Below are positions 1-12,630 of a stretch of 64,000 nt of DNA, in pieces. Under the pieces are notes generated by a model. That model saw only the letters and a list, made by a program, of their open reading frames with translations, was not told the DNA's origin and did no database searches. Every line of letters begins with the position of its first letter. Positions within the stretch are counted from its first letter, which is position 1. The stretch is from Pyrrhosoma nymphula. Taxonomy: Eukaryota; Arthropoda; Insecta; Odonata; Coenagrionidae. The translations under genes and the position numbers were made by a program. The stretch is taken from positions 74,447,376-74,511,375 of the forward strand of contig OY754339.1 of the NCBI GenBank assembly GCA_963573305.1, given 5' to 3'.

Positions 1-1835
1 ATATGAATTAATGATTATTATAAAAAATATAATGAAATTAATAGTCTAGAGGCAAAAAAATGATAAAATTATTAAGATATTTGTTAATACACTAAAATGT
101 AGAGATGACTGCTTCAGAAAACCAAATATAAGATTTTTATTCCGATTGTGTTTAAAAATACACAAAACAAAGGTGAGCCCATCAATGAACAGGAAACTTC
201 AACTGAATTTCAAGCAAATTTAGTGACTTTCTATACTCAGCTATAACGTCAATTCTAAAATAAAACCGATGGCACTAGCATATTCTCCATATCAATCTTG
301 GGTCCTCATGTGTTCGTGAATGTCGTGGGATTGTCTTTGGCGAAGAGCACTCAATTTGGTGGCGCGGCATAAGCGACGATGAGTGTGTTTCACACCTATT
401 TTCACGGATTATCTCAACAAGGATGGCGCACCGGAAGCACCGGAGGCATCCCGTTAAAAGACTGAATAATTTCCTGGGAAAACACCTCTAAATTATTCTA
501 AATATCTGGCCATAGATGGGATCCGCGATTCATCTCATTAAAAATATTAATTTGAGGCTGATGAAAGCCGCAGCGATTTTTTCCCTCTTTTAGACAGCTT
601 AAGGACGAACTCTCTCCCTGATTATAATCAATGATTAGGTAATGAATTTACCACAAGGAACTCAGATTCAGCAAGAAATAATACACATGAGTTTCAATCT
701 AACCTCACGTTCGTAATACCTGAGTAGTTACTACAACTGAAGCTTACCAACCGTAACGAATTCTTTAGCGTAAAGTCAAAAACGAAGGCTAACTCTAAAA
801 ACGTGTCCTAAATCAAGCATACCAGTGTATTATATTCTTTACAGTACAATGTATATTAGATAAACCCACCATTGCATCAACATACCAACTCTCAAGTTTT
901 CATTTCTAATGAGCGCCCAAAATGGAGGTCAAAGTTGGAAAGTTTTGCAAAATTGAAGTTTCCCTGCATGCTCAACGTCCAGTCACAAAAATTGAGGACA
1001 AGTTTTCCTTAAAACGGGGAAATGTTAAACAGGCACCTAACATTGATTGCGCTTGGTATCCAATTCAGGCATAACACACCGGTTTAAAGAATAGAATAAA
1101 AAGAATATCCTATAAATGGTATGAATGGTAAACCCTTATGACCGGTTTACACCAACATCGTTCGCAAGGTGTTGGAGGATCTTCTTGCATCCTACAGCGT
1201 TTGTACCAACCTAACCAATCGAAATGCATTCACTTCACTCCTTGAGTTGCCACATAAATTCTGTTCTGCTCTCATAAGTGAAATGTAAACAGCTAACTAT
1301 AAATGAAATCAGAATTCCTGCATCCCAGGGAAGTTTTCCATATTGAGGATGCTAAAAAAATCAAATGACTTTGCTGTCTACGCCATTATCAAAATGAAAG
1401 TGCACCCTTTTCCATTTTATTCTCATTTCACTAGAAAGATTCATCATTTTTCCGTTTCCTACCACGAAACATGGTAATTTGGTAGTCTTACGAACTATAA
1501 GTAGCGATGGTATCACAGTAAATTCACACATCGATTTGGTATGTGCGATGGTTGGTACACTGGTCGTGTGAACGGAGCATTCGACGGCCCAATAGCAAAT
1601 TAAAGAGCGGGGATTCAATCTGGGAGAAATCAACTTGACATCGTAAAAAGATTTTAAAATGTATTTCAAACTCAAATATGGCAAGATATTTCAAATACGC
1701 ATTAGGATTTCACCCATGAATATACATATAGATCTCAATCTTCGGCACCACTGCACGGACAGCAGTGTTGCCTAGCTTTCCGCAAAGGATAGGTCACGCT
1801 GCAATCGGCATGGTTCCACTTTTGTGTATCAAAAA
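1..1835. other. Unassigned flank, no gene seen
   Basis: A+T-rich sequence with stops in all frames. The longest open frame (about 107 codons, minus strand, 1361-1684) resembles nothing I recognise and has no visible splice context. I see no RNA gene or clear repeat boundary here. Confidence 0.5.
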
Positions 1836-2416
1836 CAGGGATGCGACCCGAAAAGGCACGTTTCGTTTCGTGCCGTACCTGGGAGGCACCCAAACTCGGA
1901 GTCCAAGCCTTGGCTTTGAAGGAAACCGAACCCTTCACCGCGGGTGGTTTGTAGCACCAACTGACCGTTCAACACTATAGTTTATAACTTCTTAAAGTTA
2001 AACATAAATTGCACAATTATGTTCATCTTTGTGTTTTACTATTCACGTTGATGAAAATGGTTTTTTAAATACAGTTATACGATAGATATTAACCATTTTA
2101 CGTGAATTACTAAACCAAGCCAATTTAATGTACATTAAATTACTAAAGCACGTAAATTGGTTAATATCTATCGTATGACTGCGATGAAAAAACCGTTTTC
2201 ATCAGCGTGACTAGTGCAAAACAATAAAGAACATAGCTTTGTGATTTATGTTTAACTTTAAGAAGTTATAAACTATAGTGTGACTGGTCAGTTGGTGCTA
2301 TAAACCACCCGTGGTAAAGGGTTGGGTCTCCTTCAAAGCCATGGCTCGGACTCCGAGTTCGGGTGCCTCCCAGGTACGGCACGAAACGTAAAGTGCCTTT
2401 TCGGGTCACATCCCTG
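1836..2416. mobile_element. Fold-back element with about 270-bp inverted arms
   Basis: Two long inverted arms meet at about 2110-2140. The left arm reads outward-in from the G+C-rich block with GTGCCGTACC near 1874 through TTAACCATTTTACGTG near 2095; the right arm repeats these in reverse complement between about 2140 and 2416 with scattered substitutions. No transposase frame lies inside. The open frames on both strands are mirror images created by the palindrome. A non-autonomous DNA transposon or inverted-repeat insertion fits best; family unknown. Confidence 0.75.
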
Positions 2417-2945
2417 GTCAAAAATGGCCGGTTTAAATGGGAGGCCAATTACGGTACCTTTATTTCCTGTATCTCCATTTGAATCATAGCCTTTCCATAT
2501 TAGAACCACCTTCTCTAGAGTGGCGGCGCTACAATCTGCTTGGTCCTGATTTTTCGGTGCATGCGGAATGTTTGGCAACATCCACTGGGGGTAAGTTTAG
2601 GATCCATATGTATATTCATGATTTCACCACATGACCGAATAAGTTAGACCGTGGTATGTCCATTACGGCTTTTGTGCACGACAGTACGGTTACTATATTT
2701 ACCAAGGTGGAATGGCGGGTACGAAATGTACATGCCATATCCTCGCCGTAAGATTAGTCCAAAATCTAAAATTGTTACATCATTTCCTGCATTTGAGGAA
2801 AAATAAGAACGCTCTGGTTCGCCCAAACGTGGATTGGAGCAAGAAAAGTCGAGTTGTAACCATGAACCGAATCTCTTTGCGACTGAAAAAAATCCATGAT
2901 GGCGTTCACGTCCGACGCATTTGAGAACGCGCATCAATTACATCA

Positions 2946-5575
2946 TTAAAAACTTTCCTTATAGCGTGTTAAAAAATTCTTAAAATCGATGAACTGGAAA
3001 ATCGTTCTGTTCGATGGGGAGAACGGCGACTTTTTCCTCGAGTCTTTCCCCCGACGACCATGCGTTCCTCCTCCCGTCTTGAAGACTCGTTTCTTTCTGC
3101 TCTGAGTGGCGGAACGCCTCATTTGCGGCACGAACTAAGTGGAGGAGATCACTCCACTACTCATTCTTTCTGCAGAAGCTCTCTTCTTCGGTGACTCACT
3201 CCTCTCCAACGGCTCGCGAGGCGGCAGAGCACTCGAAACAAAAAAACGAGAGAAAAGAGATGGCGGACGCGGACCCAACGCGATAGCACCTGCCCGAGCA
3301 CTCTTCCCGATCACACTCCACGCAACCCCACCTGGCCATTGTTGAATGGCTCTCCACCCTCCACCATATATATATCTCTCTCTTCACCCCATCGATTCTC
3401 TGGAACTGAACTGCCCTCCCCTTAGTGGCTTGGCCTCTTGTGCCATTATGGATGGGTAGGCACGTTGGCATAGGTTGGATTGTTAATAAGGGTAGAGAGA
3501 ATCCTGATGTCGGAGTTAGCTTGCTCTAAATAAAAAAATACTCCATAGTTTAACTCCATAAAGAATAGCTCCATAGTTTAACGTCCAATGTAATAGACTG
3601 AAAATGAGATATGAAGTATTTTCTGTTAGAGACGGGGTTCCACTGAAAATACTTCACCATGCGCCAGGATACAAGCTCGAGCCAATGGAATGGGAAGCCA
3701 GTACTATACCGTATGATTTCAGGCGTTCCCGGCGAATGATGCTGATGAGTTCTTTTCGGGTTTTCCACCTCATAGAAAGCATAACCCGGTGGGAAACGCG
3801 AGAAGAACTCATCAGCAGTACTATACCCATCGCGCAAAGCATTACCAGCACGCGATGAAATAACCACAAAGGAGCCCATATGTGTCGTCGGTAAGAGCAC
3901 TTGATTTTCGAGCTCATTCGATCTCCTGGTAATTCATCAGCAGTTTCTGCAACATCAATTCACTTATAGTAACAGACCACTTTACTAGTTGGCGTATGGC
4001 GCTACTTCGTTTATGTTTCAACAGGGAGGAGGCCATCTCGTGAAAAGCTCTCATAATAGCGCCACGAAGTTCCCCGCGAATCAGGTCGAGGTGTCCGGGG
4101 AAGCGGACAGCGAGGAGTTAAAGGAAGAGTACAAAGCGTGAGGAGAGGGTTTTGGGGGGGGAGAGGGAGTGGGAGGGAGGAGACAAGAGGGTTCTTAGGA
4201 GAACTGTGAGGGTCGGTGGTGAGAGGAAGGAAGGAGAACGAGGAAAAAAATAAGAAAAGAGTCACTCGGGTGTGGATGCGGCGGAGGCGGTCTTATCTTT
4301 CCGGAAGGATCTTTCCGCCTCCACTGGCCACCACTTTCTCCGCAAGGAACAGACTCCGCTGCTACGCCTCCAGTGTCCTAACCCACTCCTGAGGGGAGTT
4401 CCTCTTCTCTCCATATCTCTCCCCCACTAGCCACTTCTTCACCCTCCCCCTGCCTTGGATGTGAGAATCGGACATCGCCCCTCTTCTCCAACCCCAACCG
4501 TCACACAAGGCGGGACGTGTAACCTCATTCCGTGGAGAGGGGGAGCGGGGTCTCTATCCCCCACCCTACCCTCCCCCCTTCCCCATCCACCCCCACAAAA
4601 CACCCCAAATGACGCATCGTTGGAAAAGGCCGACCAGCAAGCGGTGCGGCATTCGCGTCTGCGCAGACCGGAGGGACGCCCAACGCCACCACCTTGGACG
4701 CCCCAAGTAAATTTCATATGCAATTCTGACGCCTTCTATCCATTTTCTGTCATTGTGTTTCAAGCCTTCTCCACACAAATTGGCACCACAGACCGCGTAG
4801 AAATGAGAGCTAAATAAAGGAAGATAAGATGGAAGACCGTCGCAGGCATTAGCCTGATCTCGACGGAAGACGATTAACGTCCCGTCCGACAGACGGAGTG
4901 CTGGTCTTGACGTGACTACAATTATCAAAGCATCAGAGTGGGGAACGGATAACTATTAAAACATTTCCAAGAGGAAAAGGTATTCGGCGCCGATATTGGC
5001 CCGCTCTTCACGAAATACGGCAATCAGGGGACCACTGAATAAAATCCCTTTCGACGGATCGTCTGAAGTGTGCTCCTCAAAGGATCCCAGTAAGGATCGG
5101 ATCGCCTGTAAAATTTCCACCGCCGGGCCTCAACTACGGTGAGGGAAACCAGTGTCTAAGTTCTACTCCTCCTGCCTGCAAGTGGCCTGTGGTATCACCA
5201 GTGCTCTAGCCTCCGCGCTAACCAGTCTCCGATTCCTTCGACGCCGTCACTGAGGAGGCACACCCGCCACTGCATTGAAGGAGGCAGACTCGTGCGGGGG
5301 AGGAGAGAGAGAGAGGAGATCCCAAAACGTCTTTTATTCCTTCCGACCGCAGTCATCAGAGGTCTGCGAGCAGCGGCAGTGAGTGACTTGAACGTCCGAC
5401 ACGGACCGCCGCCGTCCACATTAACGGCTGGCTCCGCGCGAGGGAGAAACGAGGATCCGCGGTGGAAATCGTTCTCTCCGCAGTTTTCTCTCGACTGGGC
5501 GAGTACGCAGCCGTTAGTACGGGTGCTTCGCGGTCCCCACAAACCCGGGACTCTATGAGCGGAACTAGTCTTTTT
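2946..5575. promoter_or_regulatory. G+C- and CpG-rich stretch, possible promoter region
   Basis: Base composition changes sharply from A+T-rich flank to G+C-rich sequence with many CpGs, polypurine and polypyrimidine runs (about 4130-4260 and 4380-4620) and a GAGAGAGAGAGGAGA block near 5306. Open frames here are long only because stops are rare; none shows a recognisable domain. It lies upstream on the same strand as the phosphatase gene, so it could be a promoter or non-coding first exon, but I cannot identify a start site from sequence alone. It could also belong to another gene. Confidence 0.3.
3720..3825. repeat. Hairpin resembling a Penelope-like element tail
   Basis: An imperfect inverted repeat pairs CTGATGAGTTCTTTTC (about 3740) with GAGAAGAACTCATCAG (about 3802), with GTTTTCCACC and GGTGGGAAAC inside. 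The same order of words, CACCCGG..GGAAACCCGAGAA, occurs at the end of the PLE relic near 36092-36115 and CTTCTCGGGCTCTCCACCGG at about 35371. I infer a decayed PLE terminal fragment. The CTGATGAG word is not followed by GAAA at the right distance, so I do not call a ribozyme. Confidence 0.45.
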
Positions 5576-5789
5576 TTAACTAGTCCAAATTATGCTGGCA
5601 TGGGGGTGATCTGTTTTTGATTGTTTTTCTACACAGTGCACGATTCTCTGGATTGGATTGAGAGTTATTCTGAAATAGTGCTCACCAAAAAAAGTGTCCG
5701 GCGCTCGTGGATCGTGACGTTCTGTCAGTGCTCTTTAACCGTGTGTCACTCCGAATATAACTGGGATATATAACATCCGGATAAGGAAT

Positions 5790-5820
5790 ATGCCTCCAGC
5801 TGGTGGAGTGGAATGTCAAG
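5790..5820 (+). CDS. Possible short first coding exon (speculative)
   Basis: An ATG opens ten codons (MPPAGGVECQ) and one extra base, then a GT dinucleotide at 5821 (GTATTG, a poor donor). It follows the G+C-rich stretch and an in-frame-stop-rich leader, as expected of a first coding exon. Its phase (one base over) does not match the exon at 26268, which needs two bases from the preceding exon, so at least one unseen exon would have to lie between. It may be chance. Confidence 0.15.
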
Positions 5821-7251
5821 GTATTGTGCACATTAAGAATTACTTTTCGAGGTACCTCCATAGGCGTCTATATTACAAATTCCAATCAATCGATACACAT
5901 TAATTATCTAGCATTCAGCCTCAATGGGGCATTGTTTCTCTCTCGCTTGAACGAACGCGGCACTAGTGTGTCTAAAATTAATTTAAGAAGTTGTTTTTTG
6001 TTTTATCCGTAATCACTTATATTCTATTTACTTTCTTTAATAAACATCCATCCTTTGCTGAAAAGGTGATAACGCCTATTCATGATGCCAGTTTTAACTT
6101 ATTTACAATGGTTGCCATGGCCACTTTGAAAAGGAGCTCATGCTAAGGGAGTTATTGAGTAAACATTGTGGTGATTCCCAGTAGCAACTTACCAACCCCC
6201 ACTCATTAATTTTACCTCATACTTTAAGTTGTCGTATCAGTATCATATTAAGCATGCATATAAGTAATGCATGCAAATTCATCATTATATAAGTTTTCAG
6301 CGTAATGGTCATTCACACAGATTTGTTTTTTCATTCCACTCAAAAAACAAACAAACATCATTCCATGTGCCTGTTGCGAAGAAAGAAAGAGGACAGTTGC
6401 GACGATTGAATTTGGATTGCATTGCACTGCGCTCTCACTATTTATTGTTTTTATGTGAGTTTTAAAGTTAATTTCTAAGTAGATGTTCAAAGCGATATTC
6501 GGAGCAGATTTAAATTTATTCGTCTTGAAGCTACCTCTTCTACTAGTTTGGGTGCAATAAAATACTTGATAACCAGTTTTAAAGAAAGGGAAAGAACTGC
6601 GGCATGTCCTTTCATCCACATTTGTCATATTGTAAATCCCAGAAGACAAAATAATTGATATTGAAAACGATAAATTCAGCGCAGTAAAGTTTAAGAGCGT
6701 TAAATATTTTATACAAATATTCCAGAAGGCTCTAACAAACATTTTCACTGCGTGGGTGCTGGTTAATTCACATCCCGAGAGTACCTACCAGATTAAAGCA
6801 CTCCGCAGCTTATCTTGTCATCGTTTCATCAGATTCCGATCCTATGACCCACAATGGACGTGGAAACGAGAACCACCAGTATGTTATCAGGGCAGCACCA
6901 CCGAAAAAATCCACACGAAGCATTTCTCACTGTAGGCAAACTTTTTCCGTCATAAAGTTTTCACAGTGGAATAATTTATAACACTCTCTCATGAACTGAT
7001 TTGCTTGAAAGATAATTAAAGAGTTAATTTGGCTACAGTTTCAAGATATGCTCACATTTTTACTCACCAAAATCTAAAACGAGTATATATTTGAATAAAT
7101 TCGTGGAAGACTTCAGAAATTTGAATGAGTTTTACCAGTGTGAATAACATTACACCGTATAAAATTGTATGGACAAACTGCAATTGAGCAGAGAATTTCA
7201 GGGTGCTTCACTTGAAAAAGTTGCTCCTAAAAATTAATTTATACGAAATTT
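5821..7251. other. Intergenic or intronic, nothing recognised
   Basis: A+T-rich with no conserved coding block. A 166-codon minus-strand frame at 6248-6748 has biased, repetitive composition and no domain that I recognise. No repeat boundary was identified. Confidence 0.4.
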
Positions 7252-7456
7252 GTCGGCCTCGGTGGCGGCGGGGTAACGTCCTCGCCTGCTAACCCAAAGG
7301 TCGCGGGTTCGAATCCCGCCTGGGGAAGATTTTTCACTTCCCAGGACATGGTTGTTTGTGCTTGTCCGTTGTTGATTGTTGAAATACCCCGATGTAAAGG
7401 CCAATATGTGCTGTTTTCGGTGGTAATATAAAATAAATAAATAAAAAATAAATAAA
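7252..7456 (+). mobile_element. tRNA-derived SINE
   Basis: The head carries RNA polymerase III promoter boxes: an A-box-like GGTGGCGGCGGGGTA near 7261 and a B box GGTTCGAATCC near 7307, in a CGCGGGTTCGAATCCCGC stem-loop like a tRNA T arm. A tRNA-unrelated body follows and the element ends in an AAATA-type tail at about 7428-7456. A related copy lies at 9991. It is not a functional tRNA: no anticodon arm or acceptor stem can be closed. Confidence 0.85.
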
Positions 7457-8199
7457 TTTTAAAAATGCTGAAGAATTACAAGATATAATAATGATCTCAA
7501 ATTCATAATTACTACTTCGCCATCGACAATACTTTCTCTAATCAGGGAATCCGGTTGCATGGATTCTGTAGTCATAAATTCTTTCTCCGCCATTTTTACC
7601 ATGTTCGTTGATAATTCTTTCCCTTTTTTAAATCTTTAGTGCATACTTTTATAAGTCTTTTTTAAGTGTCAACGTGAAGGTATTTTTACGCAAAATATTA
7701 ACCCGCATTCACAATGAGAATTACAGCCATTTTATTTACATAATTATCTTTCCTTCGATAAAACTTTGCTGGATATGCAGGGTTTTTATTGCGTTAAAGC
7801 AGTTAAAATCATCCATAGCAATCACTGGCAAGGATTCACGAGGATTCAATGACGTGTCTACAGAAATAATAAATTGAGACCAGGATTAACGGCAATTTCC
7901 GGGAGCCATGCACTGACTTCATCGCAAACTGCCTAGGTACCATTTCTTTTATTTAACACGCCGATTGAATCAATCTCACCGCACGGCACTGCGATGTGGA
8001 CAACATTGAATTTGTAGCTGACTAAATGCATCCACGCAATCGTTTTACTTCTACTCTGAGGACTTCACGAGACCCACACCGAGGACCGTTAGCGGTGAAA
8101 CTCGGCCCTCGTCTGAGCAGCATAGCAGAAGGGTGAAGCTTGTGGTCGCTATTCGACCAGCTGCGCCTATTATCTCCCAACGGAAGAATTCCTTCCCTA

Positions 8200-8660
8200 A
8201 TTATTCTCCCCTCCTTGTGCTCTGAATTATCCGAGTTCCGGTAGACAACTCCCCGATGCCTAAAGTTGTTTTCATTGGGGTGTCCATCTTACTTGAACAG
8301 TTTCTGCACCACTCGTAGGGCGTCAGAGTAACACGCATTTTTTCATCTACCGTGTGTGCCGCGCGCCACAAGGGAGTGAGGCAGGGGGTGATAGGGCACA
8401 AGCCACTAAGAAATAGGGACCATGTAACTGGACGAAGGAGATGACGAAAAGTGAGATGCGAAGGAATGAAGCTCGCTCTGTATAGATTGTTGCCAAAATA
8501 GCTATGCCTTTGAGGTCATCGTGATGCCAATAGAGGATTCATTGACGGGGTCATTTGGAGTGTGGTAGTTTTATTTTTCTGTTCTTACACCTACTTACTA
8601 TATCCTGCGAGCCACCGTAGAGGCCTGCGGCAGGGGGTGTTAGGACCGTAGTCGTGCAAA
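8200..8660 (-). repeat. Decayed LINE 3'-end fragments
   Basis: Two blocks (about 8359-8400 and 8615-8650) carry the word GGCAGGGGGTG with TAGG, reverse complement of the terminal hairpin block of the LINEs at 17.4, 23.3 and 24.7 kb. A further copy with the same downstream word GACGAAAAGTGAGA lies near 13.7-13.8 kb. No coding sequence remains. Confidence 0.45.
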
Positions 8661-9349
8661 AGTGAAGGGATAAGTAGATAAAAACAACTCGATGTGTCAA
8701 CTGGCTACCAGTATGTTAAGGAATGCTTTGTCGACTGCACTGATGTCATTAACCAGACCTATTAACAACTGAATCGGCTGAGCACTCCATGACGACCAAG
8801 TTGCCAGTTGAAACACTGAATCAAGTAGAACCCAAGGGTCCAGGTAACCGGCGGTTACGCGTGTTTTCTCAGCTCATGTTGATCATTTTATAAGCATAGT
8901 CGGTGCATCTCCATCACGAAAGACGTCTTCGCTCGAGATGCTATTCGATTCATATCCGTGGCAATCATTACATTCCACGTCGCGCTCCTTCCGAATTTGG
9001 TGGATGATTCCATATCCGCTAATTTATCTCCTTCAAGAGGCATACACACGCTACCGTTTTCTCTTTCTCACATACTACGAGTATTATTATTTTCTTCTTC
9101 CTGATTTTCATATGAAAGTCATGTGGCATCAATGTTATATTCTTGGAAAGTAGAAGTGTGTGTAATATAATGGACCTCTTGTCCTGGGATGGAGTGTTTG
9201 ATAGTCAACAGGGTGATCTCGATCGAATAAATCAGAAGCCATGTGGTGTAATCACGAATTGTTTGAGAGATAGAACCGCGTTCAACTTTGTTCTTGAGCT
9301 CGTGCGATTGAACAGATAGTGTGTAACACAGCTGATGGAAGGACTAATA
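8661..9349. other. Nothing recognised
   Basis: No domain, splice-bounded conserved block or repeat boundary seen. Short open frames are typical of A+T-rich non-coding DNA. Confidence 0.4.
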
Positions 9350-9352
9350 AAG

Positions 9353-9408
9353 ACAGAAAATGCAATTTTCCACTGGTAATTATCAGTGGAAAATTGCTTT
9401 TTTTGTCT
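9353..9408. repeat. Short perfect-stem hairpin
   Basis: GCAATTTTCCACTG at 9362-9375 is followed, after an 8-base loop, by its exact complement CAGTGGAAAATTGC at 9384-9397. Weaker pairing extends outward. It is probably a small fold-back insertion relic. Confidence 0.6.
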
Positions 9409-9990
9409 TCACTATGTTTTAATCCCACCATATCACGTTTAATACTCCCCTTTTTTGAGGTAAGGAATATGTTGAGAGCCGCAGAAGACACGGACGTAAC
9501 ACGTTATGCTAAAATTTCAATAATTACTCACATCACACGAGTTTTCAAGGAAAACGGAGGATATTATTTTTACCTTATTATCATGTCTAGAATTGACAGA
9601 AGCGACAAAATGAGATACCTTCACTACCGAAATGATTCCCAATCACCACTAGTGGCTGCAACAAAAGCAGAGCGAGACAATGAGAAATACTCCATGAACA
9701 TGCATTACGTCCTTTCCTTCTCCGAATTCCTTCTTTATTCTCTCCCTCCTTCAATGCTGGTATCATAGAACCCCCTGCCATACGCTCCCGCGGTGGTTCA
9801 TATGGGGTGGTATGCAAATTGTCCTCTGCACTTACGAGGCAACACAGGAAGTAGCGCGCAACGATACTTGAGCATACTCGCAGGAATAAGCAAGGACGGT
9901 AGGCAAGAGAGCAGGTCAAATAGTGGGCAATGAAAACATTCATCGCGGAAAATAGTTGACAATAAAAGCTTCTGAGAAAATCTAATATCA

Positions 9991-10145
9991 GCCGGCCGGT
10001 CCTGGTGGCGGCGGGGTAAAGTCCTCGCCTGGTAATCCGAGGGTCGCGGGTTCGAGTCCCGCCTGGGTCGGTTGTTCGCCTACCCAAGGCATGGGTGTTT
10101 CTGTAAAGTTCTAGTGGTTCGGCCCCTTCGAAAGCTGACAACAAC
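9991..10145 (+). mobile_element. tRNA-derived SINE, second copy
   Basis: Same head as the element at 7252: GGTGGCGGCGGGGTAAAGTC followed by TCCTCGCCTGGTAATCC and the B box GGTTCGAGTCC near 10050. The body after the tRNA-like part differs from the first copy and has no clear A-rich tail, so this may be a sister subfamily or a 3'-truncated copy. Confidence 0.8.
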
Positions 10146-10734
10146 CCAATGGCTTATCGGGATCACAGACCACTTTGACATGTTTTCTTTGCTTCGACTT
10201 TAGATATTTTGTAATTTGGCTGGCTATCATTCCGTTTGTCAGTGGATAGATTTCTTCTTGTATTATTTAATCTAGCATGATATCAGACCACCAGAATCGT
10301 CCGAGGGCAAAAAAAGTAACTTTTATTTCGAGGTCAAATTTAAAGAGCTGTTGTATATTAATTGACATTATGCCCTAGAAACATTGTATCGAAAACACTT
10401 AACATTCTAAGAAACCGACCAAGGATATAATAAATCGTGTGATGGTATAGTGCACTGCCGTACTTAAAAAAGTAGCTGAATTTCACTATATCGTTGAACG
10501 TACTAATTAGGATACAATTATACACACTGAAAGCTGGTTATCTAATGATATTGCTAACTATTTTTGAGGTTGTCCTTGGCCATGAAGTTATTAATCAGAT
10601 TGGGTTATAAGCTGAACAACCATTATAAGCTGAAGGTAAAAATTAATTTTCAATGTAAACTTATCATTTTTAATGCATTTCTTCAGGTATTACATATTTT
10701 TATAACTGTTTTCACTTGTTGTACTGCTGAAGCC
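10146..10734. other. Nothing recognised
   Basis: A+T-rich, stops in all frames, no repeat boundary seen. Confidence 0.4.
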
Positions 10735-10778
10735 CTCATGATGATCTAATTAAAGGTCGAAACGTTGGCTGACCGACC
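10735..10778 (+). ncRNA. Degenerate hammerhead-like motif
   Basis: TGATGA is followed by TCTAATTAAAGGTC and GAAACGTTGG. A short helix II (TCT with AGG) and the GAAA box are present, but the C of the CUGANGA box is replaced by A. The layout matches the PLE-associated hammerheads elsewhere in the window. Probably inactive. Confidence 0.3.
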
Positions 10779-11399
10779 GACAAAAGGGAAGGTTTGAGCG
10801 GTAGTTTAGAAAATTATAATGCATTAAACTCATTCTTACAAAGGGTTTTTGCAATATTCCCGCGGACTATATCCGAGTCTCTACCTCATCTTTTTCAACA
10901 ATGCTTTCCTGAAATTGTCATTTCTTGAGAAACTTATCACTCAAAATCAACTAAAATTGCAGCACTCATATCAAATTCCAAGGTCCCGATCAAATTCCTG
11001 CCCGCGTATATGAACCCTGGCATTAGAAATTGCACCATATTTAGTGAACACATACACTACCATGCAATAATATCACGTAGTTTCAAATTAGTGGAAAGTA
11101 GCTAATATCACACCCGTTTATAAAAGCGGCAACAAGGATGAGCCCAGTAACTAACTGCCTATCTCTCTCACATTGAATGATTTAAGATATTTGTGCATAT
11201 AATATTCAGTTCAATCATAGGGCATTTAGATAGGGTAGAATTGTTAACAAACAGCCAGCATGAATTTCCAAAAGGGTAGATCTTGTGCAACTCGGTGAAA
11301 CAGCCAGTTTGAAGCCAGCCAGCCAGAAACAGCCTCTTAGTTGATGACATTTCCCTTGATATTAAAAAAAACATTCAACAAGGCGCCCCATTATGTATG

Positions 11400-12630
11400 G
11401 GTTGCAAAGTTAGAAACCTTTGGGATGAATTAAAATATCATATTATATATTAATTATTTCATAAAGGGTCGCGAAAACGGGTTGATATCGATTATAATAT
11501 ATCTAATACCTTTAACGCTGAATCGGGTGTTCTCCAGGGAAATGTCATCGGTCGTCTTCTATTTCTCCAATACATTAACAACTTCAGTTATGTAGTAAAT
11601 AGTAAACTTAGACTTTTCGCAGACGATGCGGTTGTATACAGAGAGATTTTCAAACAGGAATATAGGGGCTTGTTAAAAAGGAATCTTGTAGCAATTTTAG
11701 CCTTGTAAGAAAAAGGTAGTTGGTACTAAACCTAAATATTGCTTCGCAATACATTTTGGGAGAAGGAATAATACACCAGAATGATCTAATAAGCAAATAG
11801 TCGGTTCTTTTAAATATTTAGGCATCGCAAATGCTCAGGACCTATCCCGGAGTAAATAGACTCGGCAAATATTCGGTCAAGCTAACAGAAAGCTAGGATT
11901 TAGTGAAAAATACCAGAGAAATACGATGAGAAAGTTCAAGGGCTGCGTTATTTTTCACTTGATCGGCCCCTCCTAGAATACGTCCTTAGTGTATGGGACC
12001 CTAGTGATGCAAGATTGATAAGGGAATTATATAATTTGCAACGACGAACAGATAGACTTGTAAAGAGATTTTAAGGTTATTCTAGCAGTGTTAGGAGGCT
12101 ATTCAGAGAATTAGGACAGGAACCGATATCACAGAGTACATCAAAGAATAGGCTAAACATCCTGAGTCAATTTCAGGTGGGATAATTTTTCGAAGACGTA
12201 AAGAACACATTAATAACTCCGTGTTGCTAAGGTAGATCCCATCTGGTGCATAGCATTAGAGAGGCTATATGATTGCAGTACGGAAAGGCATAAAATGTAA
12301 TTTATTCCGCGGACAATCACGGACCTTAATAACCCAAGTAGATCGATATGACTATAATAATAATGGTAACGATGGGAAGGGTGATTGTTAATGCTATTTT
12401 TTATTTTATCCCGCAGGATTAGAATGATGGTTAAAAGCAGTGTTGGATGTGAAGCTCTTTTCACGTACGATTGTTAATTAAACATTCAAGTATATTATCC
12501 AAGTAATTTTAGTTTATAACCGCATGAAAATATGTTTGACTTTTGGTTCGTGCCTGGTGTGGAATCACCTCCTGCCAAACACCCTTGATGTGTCTTGCAG
12601 TGCAACGCGTAGATTCAGGCGTGGACGTTG
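11400..12630 (+). pseudogene. CR1/Jockey-like LINE relic (family B, copy 1)
   Basis: Fragments of a reverse transcriptase can be read with frameshifts and stops. A block near 11524 reads SGVLQGNVIGRLLFL, followed by LRLFADDAVVYRE near 11608 (catalytic DD kept). Further on come words like LEYVLSVWDPSDARLI and LYNLQRRTDRLVK. The 3' part near 12556-12615 matches the tail of the better preserved relative at 31425-32722 (GTGTGGAATCACC). The 5' two-thirds are missing, as usual for LINE insertions. It is clearly dead. Clade assignment is by motif memory only. Confidence 0.75.

Noticed and set aside
2266..2581. Open frames on the minus strand
   Set aside because: Mirror images of frames at 1735-1980 caused by the fold-back element.
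3740..3817. CTGATGAG as a hammerhead ribozyme core
   Set aside because: No GAAA follows at helix II distance; the word is part of a simple inverted repeat.
4439..4928. Overlapping open frames of 94-120 codons on both strands
   Set aside because: They arise from scarce stops in G+C-rich sequence; Pro/Arg-rich composition, no domain and no splice logic.
6248..6748. 166-codon minus-strand frame
   Set aside because: Longest frame in its area, but A+T-rich, no recognisable motif and no supporting signals; chance is likely.
7252..7330. A tRNA gene
   Set aside because: B box is perfect but no cloverleaf closes, and a SINE body with an A-rich tail follows; a second copy exists at 9991.
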